From Acidimicrobiales bacterium (GTDB taxonomy: Bacteria; Actinomycetota; Acidimicrobiia; Acidimicrobiales; Poriferisodalaceae), in the NCBI GenBank assembly GCA_041394185.1, contig JAWKIQ010000001.1, positions 868,001 to 932,000 of the forward strand: a DNA stretch of 64,000 nt, written 5' to 3'. Of this stretch, positions 17,831 to 27,200 are shown one piece after another. Numbering within the stretch: position 1 is the stretch's first letter; each line of letters begins with the position of its first letter. The translations under genes and the position numbers were made by a program. Under the pieces are notes generated by a model. It was not told the origin of the DNA, did not search any database, and saw only the letters and a list, made by a program, of their open reading frames with translations.

Positions 17831-18997
17831 TCAATACGAGCGGGGGAGGCCCAGCACCTTGGTCGAGACGAAGTTCAGCACCATCTCTTGGCTGACGGGT
17901 GCGATCTTCATCAGGCGGGCCTCGCGCCAGTAGCGGCCGACGTGGTACTCCTCGGCGTAGCCGAATCCGCCGTGGGTCTGCATCGCCCGGTCGGCGGCGA
18001 AGAAGGCTGCCTCCGAAGCCAGATACTTGGCGGTGTTGGCGGCCTCGGCACAGTCCATTCCATTGTCGTAGCGCCAGGCGGCCTCGCGCACGATCAGTTC
18101 GGCGGCGTGGAGTTTCATGTGGGCTTCGGCCAGCGGGAAGGCGATGCCCTGGTTCTGACCTATGGGGCGGTCGAAGATCACCCGGCCGTTGGCATAGCCG
18201 ACAGCCCTGCGCATGGCGGCGCGGCCGATGCCCAACGCCTCGGATGCGATCAGGATGCGCTCGGGGTTGAGACCGTCGAGGATGTACCGGAACCCCTCAC
18301 CCTCCTCTCCGATGAGCCTGGATGCCGGCACCCGAAGGCCGTCGTAGCGGACCTCGCACGACACGACGGCGTTGCGGCCGAGCTTGGGGATGGGGGTGAT
18401 GTCGACGGCGGGGTCGTCCAGATCGACCAGGAACAGCGAGATGCCCTTGGTGGGCCCCGATGCCTCCTCGCGCGGGGTGGTCCGCACGAGCAGCAGGCAC
18501 ATGTCCGAATACGGCGCCTTGGTGGTCCAGACCTTGGCGCCGGTGATGACGTACTCGTCGCCGTCGCGCACCGCCCTGGTGCGAATGCGGGTGGTGTCGG
18601 TGCCCGCGTCGGGTTCGGTCACACCAAACGCCACGTGCAGTTCGCCCGACGCGACCTTGGGCAACACCTCCGCCGCCAGTTCTGGCGAGCCGTGGCGACG
18701 CACGGGTTCCATTCCGAAGATCGACAGGTGCACCGCCGAACAGCCGTTCATCGCCGCGCCCGAAGCAGCGATCTCCTCGAGCATCACCGACGCCTCGGCT
18801 ATGCCCTGCCCTCCACCGCCGTATTGCTCGGGAATGGCGATGCCGACCCAGCCTCCCTCGGCCAGCGCCGCGTAGAAGTCCCAGGGAAACTCGTGGGCTG
18901 CGTCCTTCTCGGCCCAGTATTCGTCGCCGAAGTCGGCACACACCCGCCGGATGCCTTCGCGAATCGCCTCGTGGTCTGGGTTGGCCGAGAAATCCAT
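17831..18997 (-). CDS. Acyl-CoA dehydrogenase
   Basis: The 388-residue flavoenzyme shows the family order: helical N-terminus with IPEQYGGGGQG, the FAD/substrate segment FGVTEPDAGTDTTRIRT, KVWTTKAPYSD, and the C-terminal MQTHGGFGYAEEYHVGRYWR. It introduces the alpha-beta double bond into an acyl-CoA and passes electrons to ETF. The 388 residues are a normal length. It lies downstream of the CoA-transferase gene on the same strand, 35 bases apart, and upstream of the ECH1-like gene, suggesting one degradative pathway. Chain-length preference is unknown. Confidence 0.92.
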   Translation of the reverse strand: MDFSANPDHEAIREGIRRVCADFGDEYWAEKDAAHEFPWDFYAALAEGGWVGIAIPEQYGGGGQGIAEASVMLEEIAASGAAMNGCSAVHLSIFGMEPVRRHGSPELAAEVLPKVASGELHVAFGVTEPDAGTDTTRIRTRAVRDGDEYVITGAKVWTTKAPYSDMCLLLVRTTPREEASGPTKGISLFLVDLDDPAVDITPIPKLGRNAVVSCEVRYDGLRVPASRLIGEEGEGFRYILDGLNPERILIASEALGIGRAAMRRAVGYANGRVIFDRPIGQNQGIAFPLAEAHMKLHAAELIVREAAWRYDNGMDCAEAANTAKYLASEAAFFAADRAMQTHGGFGYAEEYHVGRYWREARLMKIAPVSQEMVLNFVSTKVLGLPRSY

Positions 18998-19032
18998 GCC
19001 GCAGATGATCGCGAATCGTCAGCGCCGAATCA

Positions 19033-20232
19033 TCATCGGTGGCCGTCGGCCCGCGGGCCCAGCACACCGTCGGCGGCCATCGCCTCGATCTCGTCGGATG
19101 ATCGGCCCAATTCGGTCAGAACCTCGACCGTGTGCTGGCCATAGGCCGGAGGCTCGCCCACGGCCGGCTTGGGCTGGTCGGCGAACGACGCCACGGGCAG
19201 CACCTGCCTGACACGGCCGCCTGCGCTCCACTCGACCTCAACGAGCGAACCGTTGTGTGCTGCCTGCGGGTCGAGGTGCACCTGATCCAGCGGGGTGACC
19301 GCCGCTCCGGGAAGGTCGTTTGCGCGCAGGCTGGCCAGCGCCTCCTCGGTCGTCAGCGCCGCCAGGGCCACCGAGACCTCTTCGCTGAGAGCGGCGCTGT
19401 TGGCCGCCCGGTCCTCGTAGGTGGCAAACCGCGGATCGGACGCCCACGCGGGGTTCAGCGCAGCGCAGAGCCGAGGCCACGTGCGGTTGCCGTTGGCCAT
19501 CAAGGCCATGTGACCGTCCTTGGTGGCTCGTACCTCGTAGGTGTCGGCAAAGTGTCCCTGGTCGGGAACATCGTCCAAGAAGGTGTCGGCAGACATGCCG
19601 TCGGGCCAGAAGAACCACAGGCCCACGTCCAGCATGTTGACGCGAACGTGCGGCGCGCCCTCGCCGCGCTGGCGCTGGAACAGCGCCGCCGTAACCGCCT
19701 GAGCCACGGTGAGCGACGTGGCCTTGTCGATCGCGATGTTGCGGATCAACTGGGGCTGACCGTCTGGCCCCTTCTGCAGCGCCGCCATACCCGTTCGGGC
19801 CTGGATCACGAAGTCGTACACCATCTGGTCGGCGTCGGGGCCGCTGTCGCCGAACCCCGAAATCGACACATAGATCAGGTCGGGGTTCACCTGCGCCAGT
19901 TGGTCGGGGCCCAGGCCCATGCGCTCGGCCGCTCCCGGCCGGAAGTTCTGGACGAACACGTCGGCGGTGGCGATGAGGTCCTTGGCCGCCGCCAGGCCCC
20001 GAGGGTCTTTGATGTCGAGCACGACCGACCGCTTGAGCCTGTTGGTGCTGCCGAAGGCCGCGCTCATGCCCTGATGAATCGGGGCGATGTAGCGGAAACG
20101 ATCTCCGACGCCGTCGGCCATCTCGATCTTGACGACCTCGGCGCCCTGCTCGGCCAACATCATGGTGGCCAGAGGGCCAGACACCATCTGACAGGCCTCG
20201 ACGATCTTTACCCCAGACAGCGGCAGTGACAT
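19033..20232 (-). CDS. CaiB/BaiF-family (class III) CoA-transferase
   Basis: The 399-residue protein begins MSLPLSGVKIVEACQMVSGP and continues MLAEQGAEVVKIEM, the family's N-terminal Rossmann fold. RLKRSVVLDIKDPRG and VQNFRPGAAERMG follow as usual, and an Asp in IAIDKATSL is placed like the catalytic one that forms the aspartyl-CoA anhydride. It transfers CoA between an acyl-CoA and a carboxylic acid. It diverges from the second Mo-hydroxylase operon; pairing with the acyl-CoA dehydrogenase suggests it activates a carboxylic acid for oxidation. Confidence 0.92.
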   Translation of the reverse strand: MSLPLSGVKIVEACQMVSGPLATMMLAEQGAEVVKIEMADGVGDRFRYIAPIHQGMSAAFGSTNRLKRSVVLDIKDPRGLAAAKDLIATADVFVQNFRPGAAERMGLGPDQLAQVNPDLIYVSISGFGDSGPDADQMVYDFVIQARTGMAALQKGPDGQPQLIRNIAIDKATSLTVAQAVTAALFQRQRGEGAPHVRVNMLDVGLWFFWPDGMSADTFLDDVPDQGHFADTYEVRATKDGHMALMANGNRTWPRLCAALNPAWASDPRFATYEDRAANSAALSEEVSVALAALTTEEALASLRANDLPGAAVTPLDQVHLDPQAAHNGSLVEVEWSAGGRVRQVLPVASFADQPKPAVGEPPAYGQHTVEVLTELGRSSDEIEAMAADGVLGPRADGHR

Positions 20233-20238
20233 GCCCGC

Positions 20239-20244
20239 ACGTTA
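20239..20244 (-). promoter_or_regulatory. Putative leaderless -10 box of the CoA-transferase gene
   Basis: TAACGT on the minus strand, 6 bases before the ATG at 20232. Confidence 0.42.
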
Positions 20245-20310
20245 CTGCGGCCCGGTGGGCGAGGGCGCGGTACGGTTGGCGGGTCCGCCACCCAAGATGA
20301 GGAGGGTCGG

Positions 20311-21195
20311 GTGAGATATCTCTCTCCGACGAGTGTCGACGAGGCCGTCGCCATGCTCGGCGCCGAGCCGGGCAGTCGCGTGTTCGCCGGCGCCACCGAT
20401 GTAATCCCCCAGATGCGTTCGGGACGCACCAATCCACAGGTGCTTGTCGACCTGAAGAAGATCGAGCGGCTGATTGCAGTCGAACTCAACGGCGACACGT
20501 GGGTGGTCGGCGCGGCCACGCCGACGATCCGGCTGACGGCCAACGCCGATTTCGTCGCCGACCTGCCCGGGTTGGCTCACGGTGCCGGCCTGATCGGCTC
20601 GGATCAAGTGCAGGCCCGCAGCAGTTTGGGCGGCAACTTGTGCAACGCGTCGCCGGCCGCCGACTCGGTGCCAGCGATGGTGGCGAACTCGGCTCGAGCT
20701 GTCATCGCCGGTCCGGCGGGCGAACGCACGGTCGCCGTCGCCGACATACCGGCTGGTCCGGGGCGCACCACGCTGGGGCCAGGCGAGTTCGTCGTCGAGT
20801 TCCACATCGATCGTCCCGACCAGTCGACCAGCGACTCGTATCAGCGGGTCACGCCCCGCACAGAAATGGACATCGCCATCGTCGGCGGCGGAGCCCGGGT
20901 CAGTGTCGACGCCGAAGGCAGGTGCACGGCGGCCACCGTGGCACTGGGCGCAGTGGCGCCAACCGTGGTGTTGGTGCCGGGCGCTGCCGAGGCCTTGGCG
21001 GGCGCGATTGTGGTCGGCGACGACCCCGACCAAGCGGCGCTAGATGCCTTGGCCGAGGCGGCCCGATCGGTGTGCGCCCCGATCGACGACATGCGGGGCA
21101 CGATTGCATACCGCACCCACGTAGCGGGTGTGCTCGCCAGACGAACAGTGTTGGAAGCGGCCCGCCGGGCAGCAACCAAGGGAGGGGCCCGATGA
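20311..21195 (+). CDS. Molybdenum hydroxylase FAD-binding subunit (second operon)
   Basis: This 294-residue CoxM-like subunit has VFAGATDVIPQMRSG and SSLGGNLCNASPAADSV, the two FAD-contact motifs. The GTG at 20311 follows GGAGG by 5 bases. It is the first gene of a four-gene operon (FAD, 2Fe-2S, Mo, MoaD-like). It shares only modest similarity with the CoxM-like subunit at 11811-12692, so the two operons are not a recent duplication. A TACGGT box at 20272-20277 could be its promoter, giving a short leader. Confidence 0.92.
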   Translation: MRYLSPTSVDEAVAMLGAEPGSRVFAGATDVIPQMRSGRTNPQVLVDLKKIERLIAVELNGDTWVVGAATPTIRLTANADFVADLPGLAHGAGLIGSDQVQARSSLGGNLCNASPAADSVPAMVANSARAVIAGPAGERTVAVADIPAGPGRTTLGPGEFVVEFHIDRPDQSTSDSYQRVTPRTEMDIAIVGGGARVSVDAEGRCTAATVALGAVAPTVVLVPGAAEALAGAIVVGDDPDQAALDALAEAARSVCAPIDDMRGTIAYRTHVAGVLARRTVLEAARRAATKGGAR

Positions 21196-21692
21196 CGAAC
21201 CGAACCCATGTCCACTGCACGATCAACGGCGACGAGGTCGACTTTCTCACTACAGACGGCGAGTCGTTGCTAAATGCTCTACGCGACGAGGTGGGCCTGA
21301 CCGGGGCGAAGGAAGGTTGTGGCACCGGCGACTGTGGGGCGTGTTCGATCATGCTCGACGGCGTCTTGACGTGTTCGTGCCTGGTGTTTGCTCCCGAGGC
21401 CGAAGGTGCCACCATCGTCACCGTCGAGGGACTTGCCCAGGGCGACCACCTCAGCCCGCTGCAGAACGCCTTCCTCGAGGGGGCGGCGCTGCAGTGCGGC
21501 ATCTGCACCCCCGGATTCCTCGTGGCGGCCCAGGCGCTGCTCGACAAGAACCCAGACCCCACCGAAACCGAGGTCAGGTACGCGCTGGCGGGCAACCTGT
21601 GCCGGTGCACCGGCTACGACAAGATCGTGCGGTCGGTGCTGGACGCCGCCGCCATCGCCCGCCAAGACGACCAGACGGGAGCATCGGCATGA
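21192..21692 (+). CDS. Molybdenum hydroxylase 2Fe-2S subunit (second operon)
   Basis: The 166-residue protein carries GCGTGDCGACSIML, TCSC, QCGICTPG and CRCTGY, the eight cysteines of the two family clusters. It relays electrons between the Mo and FAD subunits. ATGA overlaps occur at both ends, with the FAD subunit at 21192-21195 and the large subunit at 21689-21692. Confidence 0.94.
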   Translation: MTNRTHVHCTINGDEVDFLTTDGESLLNALRDEVGLTGAKEGCGTGDCGACSIMLDGVLTCSCLVFAPEAEGATIVTVEGLAQGDHLSPLQNAFLEGAALQCGICTPGFLVAAQALLDKNPDPTETEVRYALAGNLCRCTGYDKIVRSVLDAAAIARQDDQTGASA

Positions 21693-23944
21693 CCATCGCA
21701 GACGACCCAGCGACCAGCAAGCCCGGCTACAAGTGGGTGGGCACCAGGCCCATTCGCCCCGACGGGTTCGAGAAGGTCACCGGTCGTGCCAAATACGGCG
21801 CCGACCACTACCTGCCCGGAATGCTCGTAGGTGAGGTGGTTCGTTCGCCCCACGCTCACGCCCGCATCGTGTCGATCGACACCACTGCGGCCATGGCTGT
21901 TCCTGGTGTGAAGGCCGTCATCACCGGCGCCGACTTCCCCCCGGTCGAAGGCGACGTCTCGGCGCGCAACCTGGGCGAGAACACCATGGCGCGCGGCAAG
22001 GTCTACTACGAGGGACATCCGGTCGCCGCGGTGGCCGCCACCAGCCGCGAGGCCGCCAGGGCCGGAGCGGCCGCGGTCGAGGTTCAGTACGAAACGTTGC
22101 CCCACGTGCTCGACGTCGATCAGGCCATGGCACCCGGGGCCGTGCTGCTGCACGAAGACATGATCACCGCCGGCGTGGACCCTGCACCAACCGAGCCGTC
22201 GAATGTTGCCAAGCGAAACGTGCTTCAGCGAGGTGACCTCGACAAGGGCTTCGCCGAGGCCGACGTGGTCATCGAGCGCCAGTTCACCACCAAGCCGGTG
22301 CACCAGGGCTACATCGAGCCCCACGCCTGCGTGGCCGACACCACACCCGACGGACGAAGCACCCTGTGGGTTTCATCCCAGGGACATTTCGACATGCGCG
22401 ACCTGTCGGCCGAGGTGCTGGGCTGGGACATCACCCGCATCAAGGCGATCCCGGCCGAGATCGGTGGCGGCTTCGGTGGCAAGACGGTCACCTACCTCGA
22501 GCCGTTGGCCATCGCACTTTCGGCCAAGGCCGGCAGGCCGGTGAAGCTCGTGATGAGCCGTGCCGAGGTGCTGAAGGCCTCGGGCCCCACATCGGGCAGT
22601 CGCATGCGCGTCAAGATGGGCGCAGACTCCACAGGCAAGATCACGGCCGCTGAGGTCGAGCTCTATTTCGAGGCCGGAGCGTTTCCGGGCTCGCCCGTGG
22701 GCGCGGCCGCAATGACCTGCCTGGCGCCCTACCAGGTCGAGAATTTCCTCATCGAGGGCTACGACGTGGTCGTCAACAAGCCACGGGTTGCCGCGTACCG
22801 CGCTCCGGGTGCTCCGATTTCGGGGTACGCGGTCGAGAGCGTCGTCGACATGCTGGCTGCCGAGTTGGGTATCGACCCGATCGACCTGCGTCTGGCCAAC
22901 GCTGCAACCGAGGGCACGCAGGCGCCGTACGGGCCCAAGTTCCAGGCGATCGGTCTGGTCGAGACCCTCGAAGCCATCAAGGCTCACCCCCATTATTCGG
23001 CGCCGCTCGGGCCCAACCAGGGTCGTGGTGTGGCCACGGGGTTCTGGTTCAACGCGGGCATGAACTCGACAGCGACGGTCAACGTCAACCCAGACGGCAC
23101 GGCGACCGTGGTGGTCGGTTCTCCCGACATCGGCGGCAGCCGGGCCTCGATGGCCTTGTTCGCCGCCGAGGAACTCGGGATCGATTTCGAGCGCATCAAG
23201 CCGGTCATCGCCGACACCGAAACCGTGGGCTTCAACGACACCACCGGCGGCAGCCGAGTCACCCATGCTACCGGCATGGCCGTCGTTGAGGCCTGCCGCA
23301 AGGTCGTCGCCGACCTGCGTGCACGCGCCGCCAAGACGTGGGACGTAGACGTAGACAAGGTCGAGTGGGTCGACGGTCAAGCCCAGCAGGTCGACGGCTC
23401 GGTGCCGCCGCTGTCGCTGGCCGAGCTGGCCAAGAACTGGGGCCGCACGGGCGGTCCGATATCGGCCACGTTCAGCCACAACGCCAGGGGAGCGGGCGCC
23501 GCGTTCTCGACCCAGGTCTGCGACGTCGAGGTCGACCCCGAAACCGGCGTGGTGTCGGTGGTGCGATACACGACCGCACAAGACGCCGGAAAGGCCATCC
23601 ATCCCAGCTATGTCGAGGGTCAGTTCCAGGGCGGTGCAGCCCAGGGCATCGGATGGGCGCTGAACGAGGAGTACGTCTACGACGACGAGGGCCACCTGCG
23701 CAACGCGTCGTTCCTCGACTATCGCATTCCGGTGACGTCCGATCTGCCCATGATCGACACCGTCATCGTCGAGGTGCCTAACCCTGGTCATCCATATGGC
23801 GTGCGCGGTGTGGGCGAGGTGGGCATCGTCCCGCCGTTGGCGGCCGTGGCCAACGCCGTCAGTGCCGCCACGGGCAAGCGGTTCTATGACCTGCCGATCA
23901 ATCCGCCGCGGGTGGTCGACAGGCTGATGTCCGAGGACGACTGA
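21689..23944 (+). CDS. Molybdenum hydroxylase large subunit (second operon)
   Basis: The 751-residue protein starts MTIADDPATSKPGYKWVGTR. Cofactor motifs are AEIGGGFGGKTVTY, AAYRAPGAPISGY at the active-site loop and GVRGVGEVGIVPP with the catalytic Glu. The loop lacks the cysteine of form I CO dehydrogenase, so it belongs to the xanthine dehydrogenase-like group of unknown substrate. It is about 90 residues shorter than the one at 8777-11305, within the family range. Confidence 0.92.
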   Translation: MTIADDPATSKPGYKWVGTRPIRPDGFEKVTGRAKYGADHYLPGMLVGEVVRSPHAHARIVSIDTTAAMAVPGVKAVITGADFPPVEGDVSARNLGENTMARGKVYYEGHPVAAVAATSREAARAGAAAVEVQYETLPHVLDVDQAMAPGAVLLHEDMITAGVDPAPTEPSNVAKRNVLQRGDLDKGFAEADVVIERQFTTKPVHQGYIEPHACVADTTPDGRSTLWVSSQGHFDMRDLSAEVLGWDITRIKAIPAEIGGGFGGKTVTYLEPLAIALSAKAGRPVKLVMSRAEVLKASGPTSGSRMRVKMGADSTGKITAAEVELYFEAGAFPGSPVGAAAMTCLAPYQVENFLIEGYDVVVNKPRVAAYRAPGAPISGYAVESVVDMLAAELGIDPIDLRLANAATEGTQAPYGPKFQAIGLVETLEAIKAHPHYSAPLGPNQGRGVATGFWFNAGMNSTATVNVNPDGTATVVVGSPDIGGSRASMALFAAEELGIDFERIKPVIADTETVGFNDTTGGSRVTHATGMAVVEACRKVVADLRARAAKTWDVDVDKVEWVDGQAQQVDGSVPPLSLAELAKNWGRTGGPISATFSHNARGAGAAFSTQVCDVEVDPETGVVSVVRYTTAQDAGKAIHPSYVEGQFQGGAAQGIGWALNEEYVYDDEGHLRNASFLDYRIPVTSDLPMIDTVIVEVPNPGHPYGVRGVGEVGIVPPLAAVANAVSAATGKRFYDLPINPPRVVDRLMSEDD

Positions 23945-23946
23945 TC

Positions 23947-24195
23947 GTGGCGGTGGCGGTTCACTTCTCGGCCGAGCTGCGCGACATGACGGGTGGTGTG
24001 GCCAGTCTGGAGGTCGAGGCTGGTTCGGTGCGCGCCCTCGTGAAGCTGCTCGAACAACGCTTCCCGGGCATCGGTGAGCGGCTCACCACGGGCACGGCCG
24101 TCGCCATCGACGGCGACATCGTGCAAGACGCCCTGTTCGAAGACCTGCCCGACTCGTGCGAGGTTCACTTCCTTCCCGCCCTCTCGGGCGGCTGA
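23947..24195 (+). CDS. MoaD/ThiS-like ubiquitin-fold sulfur carrier
   Basis: This 82-residue protein (MAVAVHFSAELRDMTGG) has the beta-grasp pattern of MoaD/ThiS and ends in the diagnostic Gly-Gly (LPALSGG), the site of adenylation and thiocarboxylation. It begins two bases after the Mo-subunit stop. MoaD supplies sulfur for molybdopterin, so a role in making or sulfurating the cofactor of this operon's enzyme fits, but no MoaE or activating enzyme is encoded nearby. A ThiS-like role elsewhere is the alternative. Confidence 0.82.
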   Translation: MAVAVHFSAELRDMTGGVASLEVEAGSVRALVKLLEQRFPGIGERLTTGTAVAIDGDIVQDALFEDLPDSCEVHFLPALSGG

Positions 24196-24206
24196 ACTGC
24201 CCTGTC

Positions 24207-24230
24207 GCAGCGCCCCGTCAGGGGCGCTGC
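24207..24230. terminator. Hairpin between convergent genes, probable terminator
   Basis: GCAGCGCCCC at 24207-24216 and GGGGCGCTGC at 24221-24230 form a perfect 10-bp stem with a GTCA loop. It lies 11 bases after the MoaD-like stop and 26 bases from the end of the convergent carboxylase gene. There is no U-tract on either strand, as is common in high-G+C actinobacteria. It could act in both directions. Confidence 0.65.
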
Positions 24231-24256
24231 AGACAGACACTTCGGTAGTTGTGGGG

Positions 24257-27200
24257 TCAGGGGCGGAAGTGGCGTTTGGTGCCGTTGCCCGAGGTCCGAA
24301 GGTTCGCGTCGATGACCCGGTAGGCGTTGGGAACCCAGTCGCATACCAGGCGCCGGGTGTCGCGAGGGTCGATCATCTCTTCGAGTTCGAAGCGGTTGAG
24401 CGGGCCCACGGGACCTCGGGCAGACTCGATGCGCGCCATCAGCTCCTGGCGGAACGCCTCGGGGTCCTCGGCCTCGGCCAATTGCCGCTTGTAGGCCGCT
24501 TCGATTCCGCCCTCGGGCGGGATGCCGCCCACATCGGCCGACGGCCATGCAACCCGACTGCTGTGGCGCCGCCGCGGGGTCACGACATGGTTGCCGGCCA
24601 CCCCGAAGCTGCGCCTCATCAGCACCGTGTACATCGGCATGGTCATCTGAGCCATGGCCACCATCCACTCGCCGCCCTTGCGGATGGTGCCGGCGCGCTC
24701 GTGGTCTATCCCGACGGCGAATCCGGGGTTGTCGACCAGGTTCAGGATGGGGATGTTGAACAGCTCGCACAGGTCGATGTGGCGGGTGATCTTGTCGCAC
24801 CCGTCAGCGGTCATGGCGCCGCCGTTCTCGTGGCGGCTGTCGGTGGCGACCACACCCATCGGATAGCCGCCCATCCGAACGAATCCCACCACCTGATCGG
24901 TGCCCCACATGGGCCCGATCTCGAAGAACGAGCCCTTGTCAGCGATCAGCTCTATCGCTCGCCTGATGTCGAAGGTGGCGGTGCGCTTGCGTGGAACGAT
25001 GGTGAACAGCTCCTGCTCTGAGCGTTCGACCGAGTCGCCGATGGGTACGGGCCACACCGGTGGCAATTCGTAGCTGGACGACGGAAGGTACGACAGGAAA
25101 CGGCGTGCCTGTTCGACCGCGTCCTCTTCTGACACCGCCAGATTGTCGACCGAGCCGTTCGTGCAGTGGATACGCCAGTCGCCGAGGTCTTCCTTCGTGA
25201 CCTCGTATCCAACGGCGTGGGCGACGACGGGTGGGCCGGCCACGAACAGCTGGGCGATGTCGCGCACCATCACGCTGAAGTGGCCGAGCACCGCCTTGGC
25301 CGCACCCAACCCGACCACGCTTCCCAGCAGCATGTTGACCACCGGCACCTTCTGCAGCTGCTCGGTGTATTCGCTGGCACCCAGATGCGGGGGCAGGAAC
25401 GACCCGCCACCGCCGGACACCCTCGGCTTTCCGGCTTCGATGGCCCCGCTGCTCTCCTTGGCGACACTTTGGCCGTCGGCCTTTTGTTTGGGGACCATCG
25501 ACGCCACCGAGCCCCCACCAGACGAACCATCCAGAAGGCGCACCGACGGAATCAGCAGCTCGATCGACAGCTGGTCGAGGTAGCGGCTCTTCTCGGCGAT
25601 CGATCCGTCCGAGTGGCCGCCGCGTGAGGTGAAGTCGTCGGCGCACACGATTGCGGGCCGTCCCTCGATGGTGCCGCTGCCTCCGACGTGGTTGGCGGGT
25701 GTGAACGCCGCGATCTCGCCGTATTCGTCGTAGGTCGTGAAGCCGGCGAGGCTGCCGACCTCGCGGAACGACCCGTCGTCGAGCAGCAGCTCGATTCGCT
25801 CGCGGCACGTCAGCTTGTTGCGACTGCGCTGGCGAACCACGCCGGGGTCTTCGCTGCCGTCGGCCAGGCGACTCAGCGCCAGCCCCTGCAGAGCTTTCAC
25901 CTTGTCGATGGTGGGGCCCCAGGTGTCTTCGTAGTCGGGCTCGGGAAGAGCCTCGTCGCTGGTCGATTCGACGACCACGACGATCTCGCCGCCGCCGATC
26001 GAGTCGCCGGGCACCACGTCGGCGAGGGCCCTGACCACTCCTGTGCATGGCGAGATCAGTTCGGTCTCCATCTTCATGGCCGAGATCACACCGAGCGTCT
26101 GGCCCGCCGTGACCTCGTCGCCCACCTCGACGGCCAGGCTCACGAGAGCACCGGCCATCGGCGCTGCGACGCCCTGTTGGCCTTCTGCGATGGGCAGCCG
26201 ATCGCGCAGCGACGTGGCTGCGTCGGCCGACGATACCGACCCCAGCAGGTCACCGAACCGCGACCTCGTCGCAGCCGACGGTGGTTCGATCTCGGCCATC
26301 AAGGTCGTGCGTGCGTCGCCGGCTCGGACCGCTTCGTTGGCGATGATGATCTGGAGCTGCCCGACGTTGGTGGGCAGACCGGCCACATGCAGTTCGTCGA
26401 GGGCGCGGGCCAGGCGATTGAGCGCCGGCGACAGGTCGGAGGCGCTGGGTGCGGTGGCGATCACCTTGGCCAGCAGTGGGTCGTACTGTGGCGCGGGCGC
26501 ATATCCCGCATAGGCGTGTGAGTCGACGCGAATGCCGGGCCCTGTCGGTTCGTGGAACCCGGTGATCGACCCGTGGCCCGTGGCCACGACCCGGGCCTGC
26601 ACACTGAAACCGCGTGGTTGCGGCACCGACTGCTGGTCGGCCAATCCCAGGTCGGCGAGGGTCTCGCCCGCGGCGATGCGCAGTTGGGCCGCTACCAGGT
26701 CTATTCCGGTGACCTCTTCGGTGACCGTGTGCTCGACCTGGATGCGGGCGTTGCCCTCGACGAAGAAGTGTTCGCCGGTCTCGGGGATCACCAGGAACTC
26801 CATCGTGCCCGCGTTGACGAAGCCCGCCGAGGCGGCCAGGGTCACCGCATCGGAGAGGATCTTCGAACGAAGCGCAGGATCCAGACCCGCCGCCGGAGCT
26901 ATCTCGACGACCTTCTGGTTGCGTACCTGAACCGAGCAGTCGCGTTCGTGCAGGTGCACGACCGCGCCGGTGGCGTCGGCCAGTATCTGCACCTCGATGT
27001 GTCGAGGCCGCTCGACGTAACGCTCGACGAAGACGTGGTCAGCGCTGAACGAGGCGCCCGCCTCGCTGCGGCACCGCTCGTAGGCGGCGGGCAGTTCTTC
27101 TGAGTTGTGGACGAGACGCAAGCCCCGTCCGCCTCCGCCCGCGGCAGCCTTGAGCATCACGGGATAGCCGATGCGCTCGGCCTCGGCGGTGGCTTCGGCC

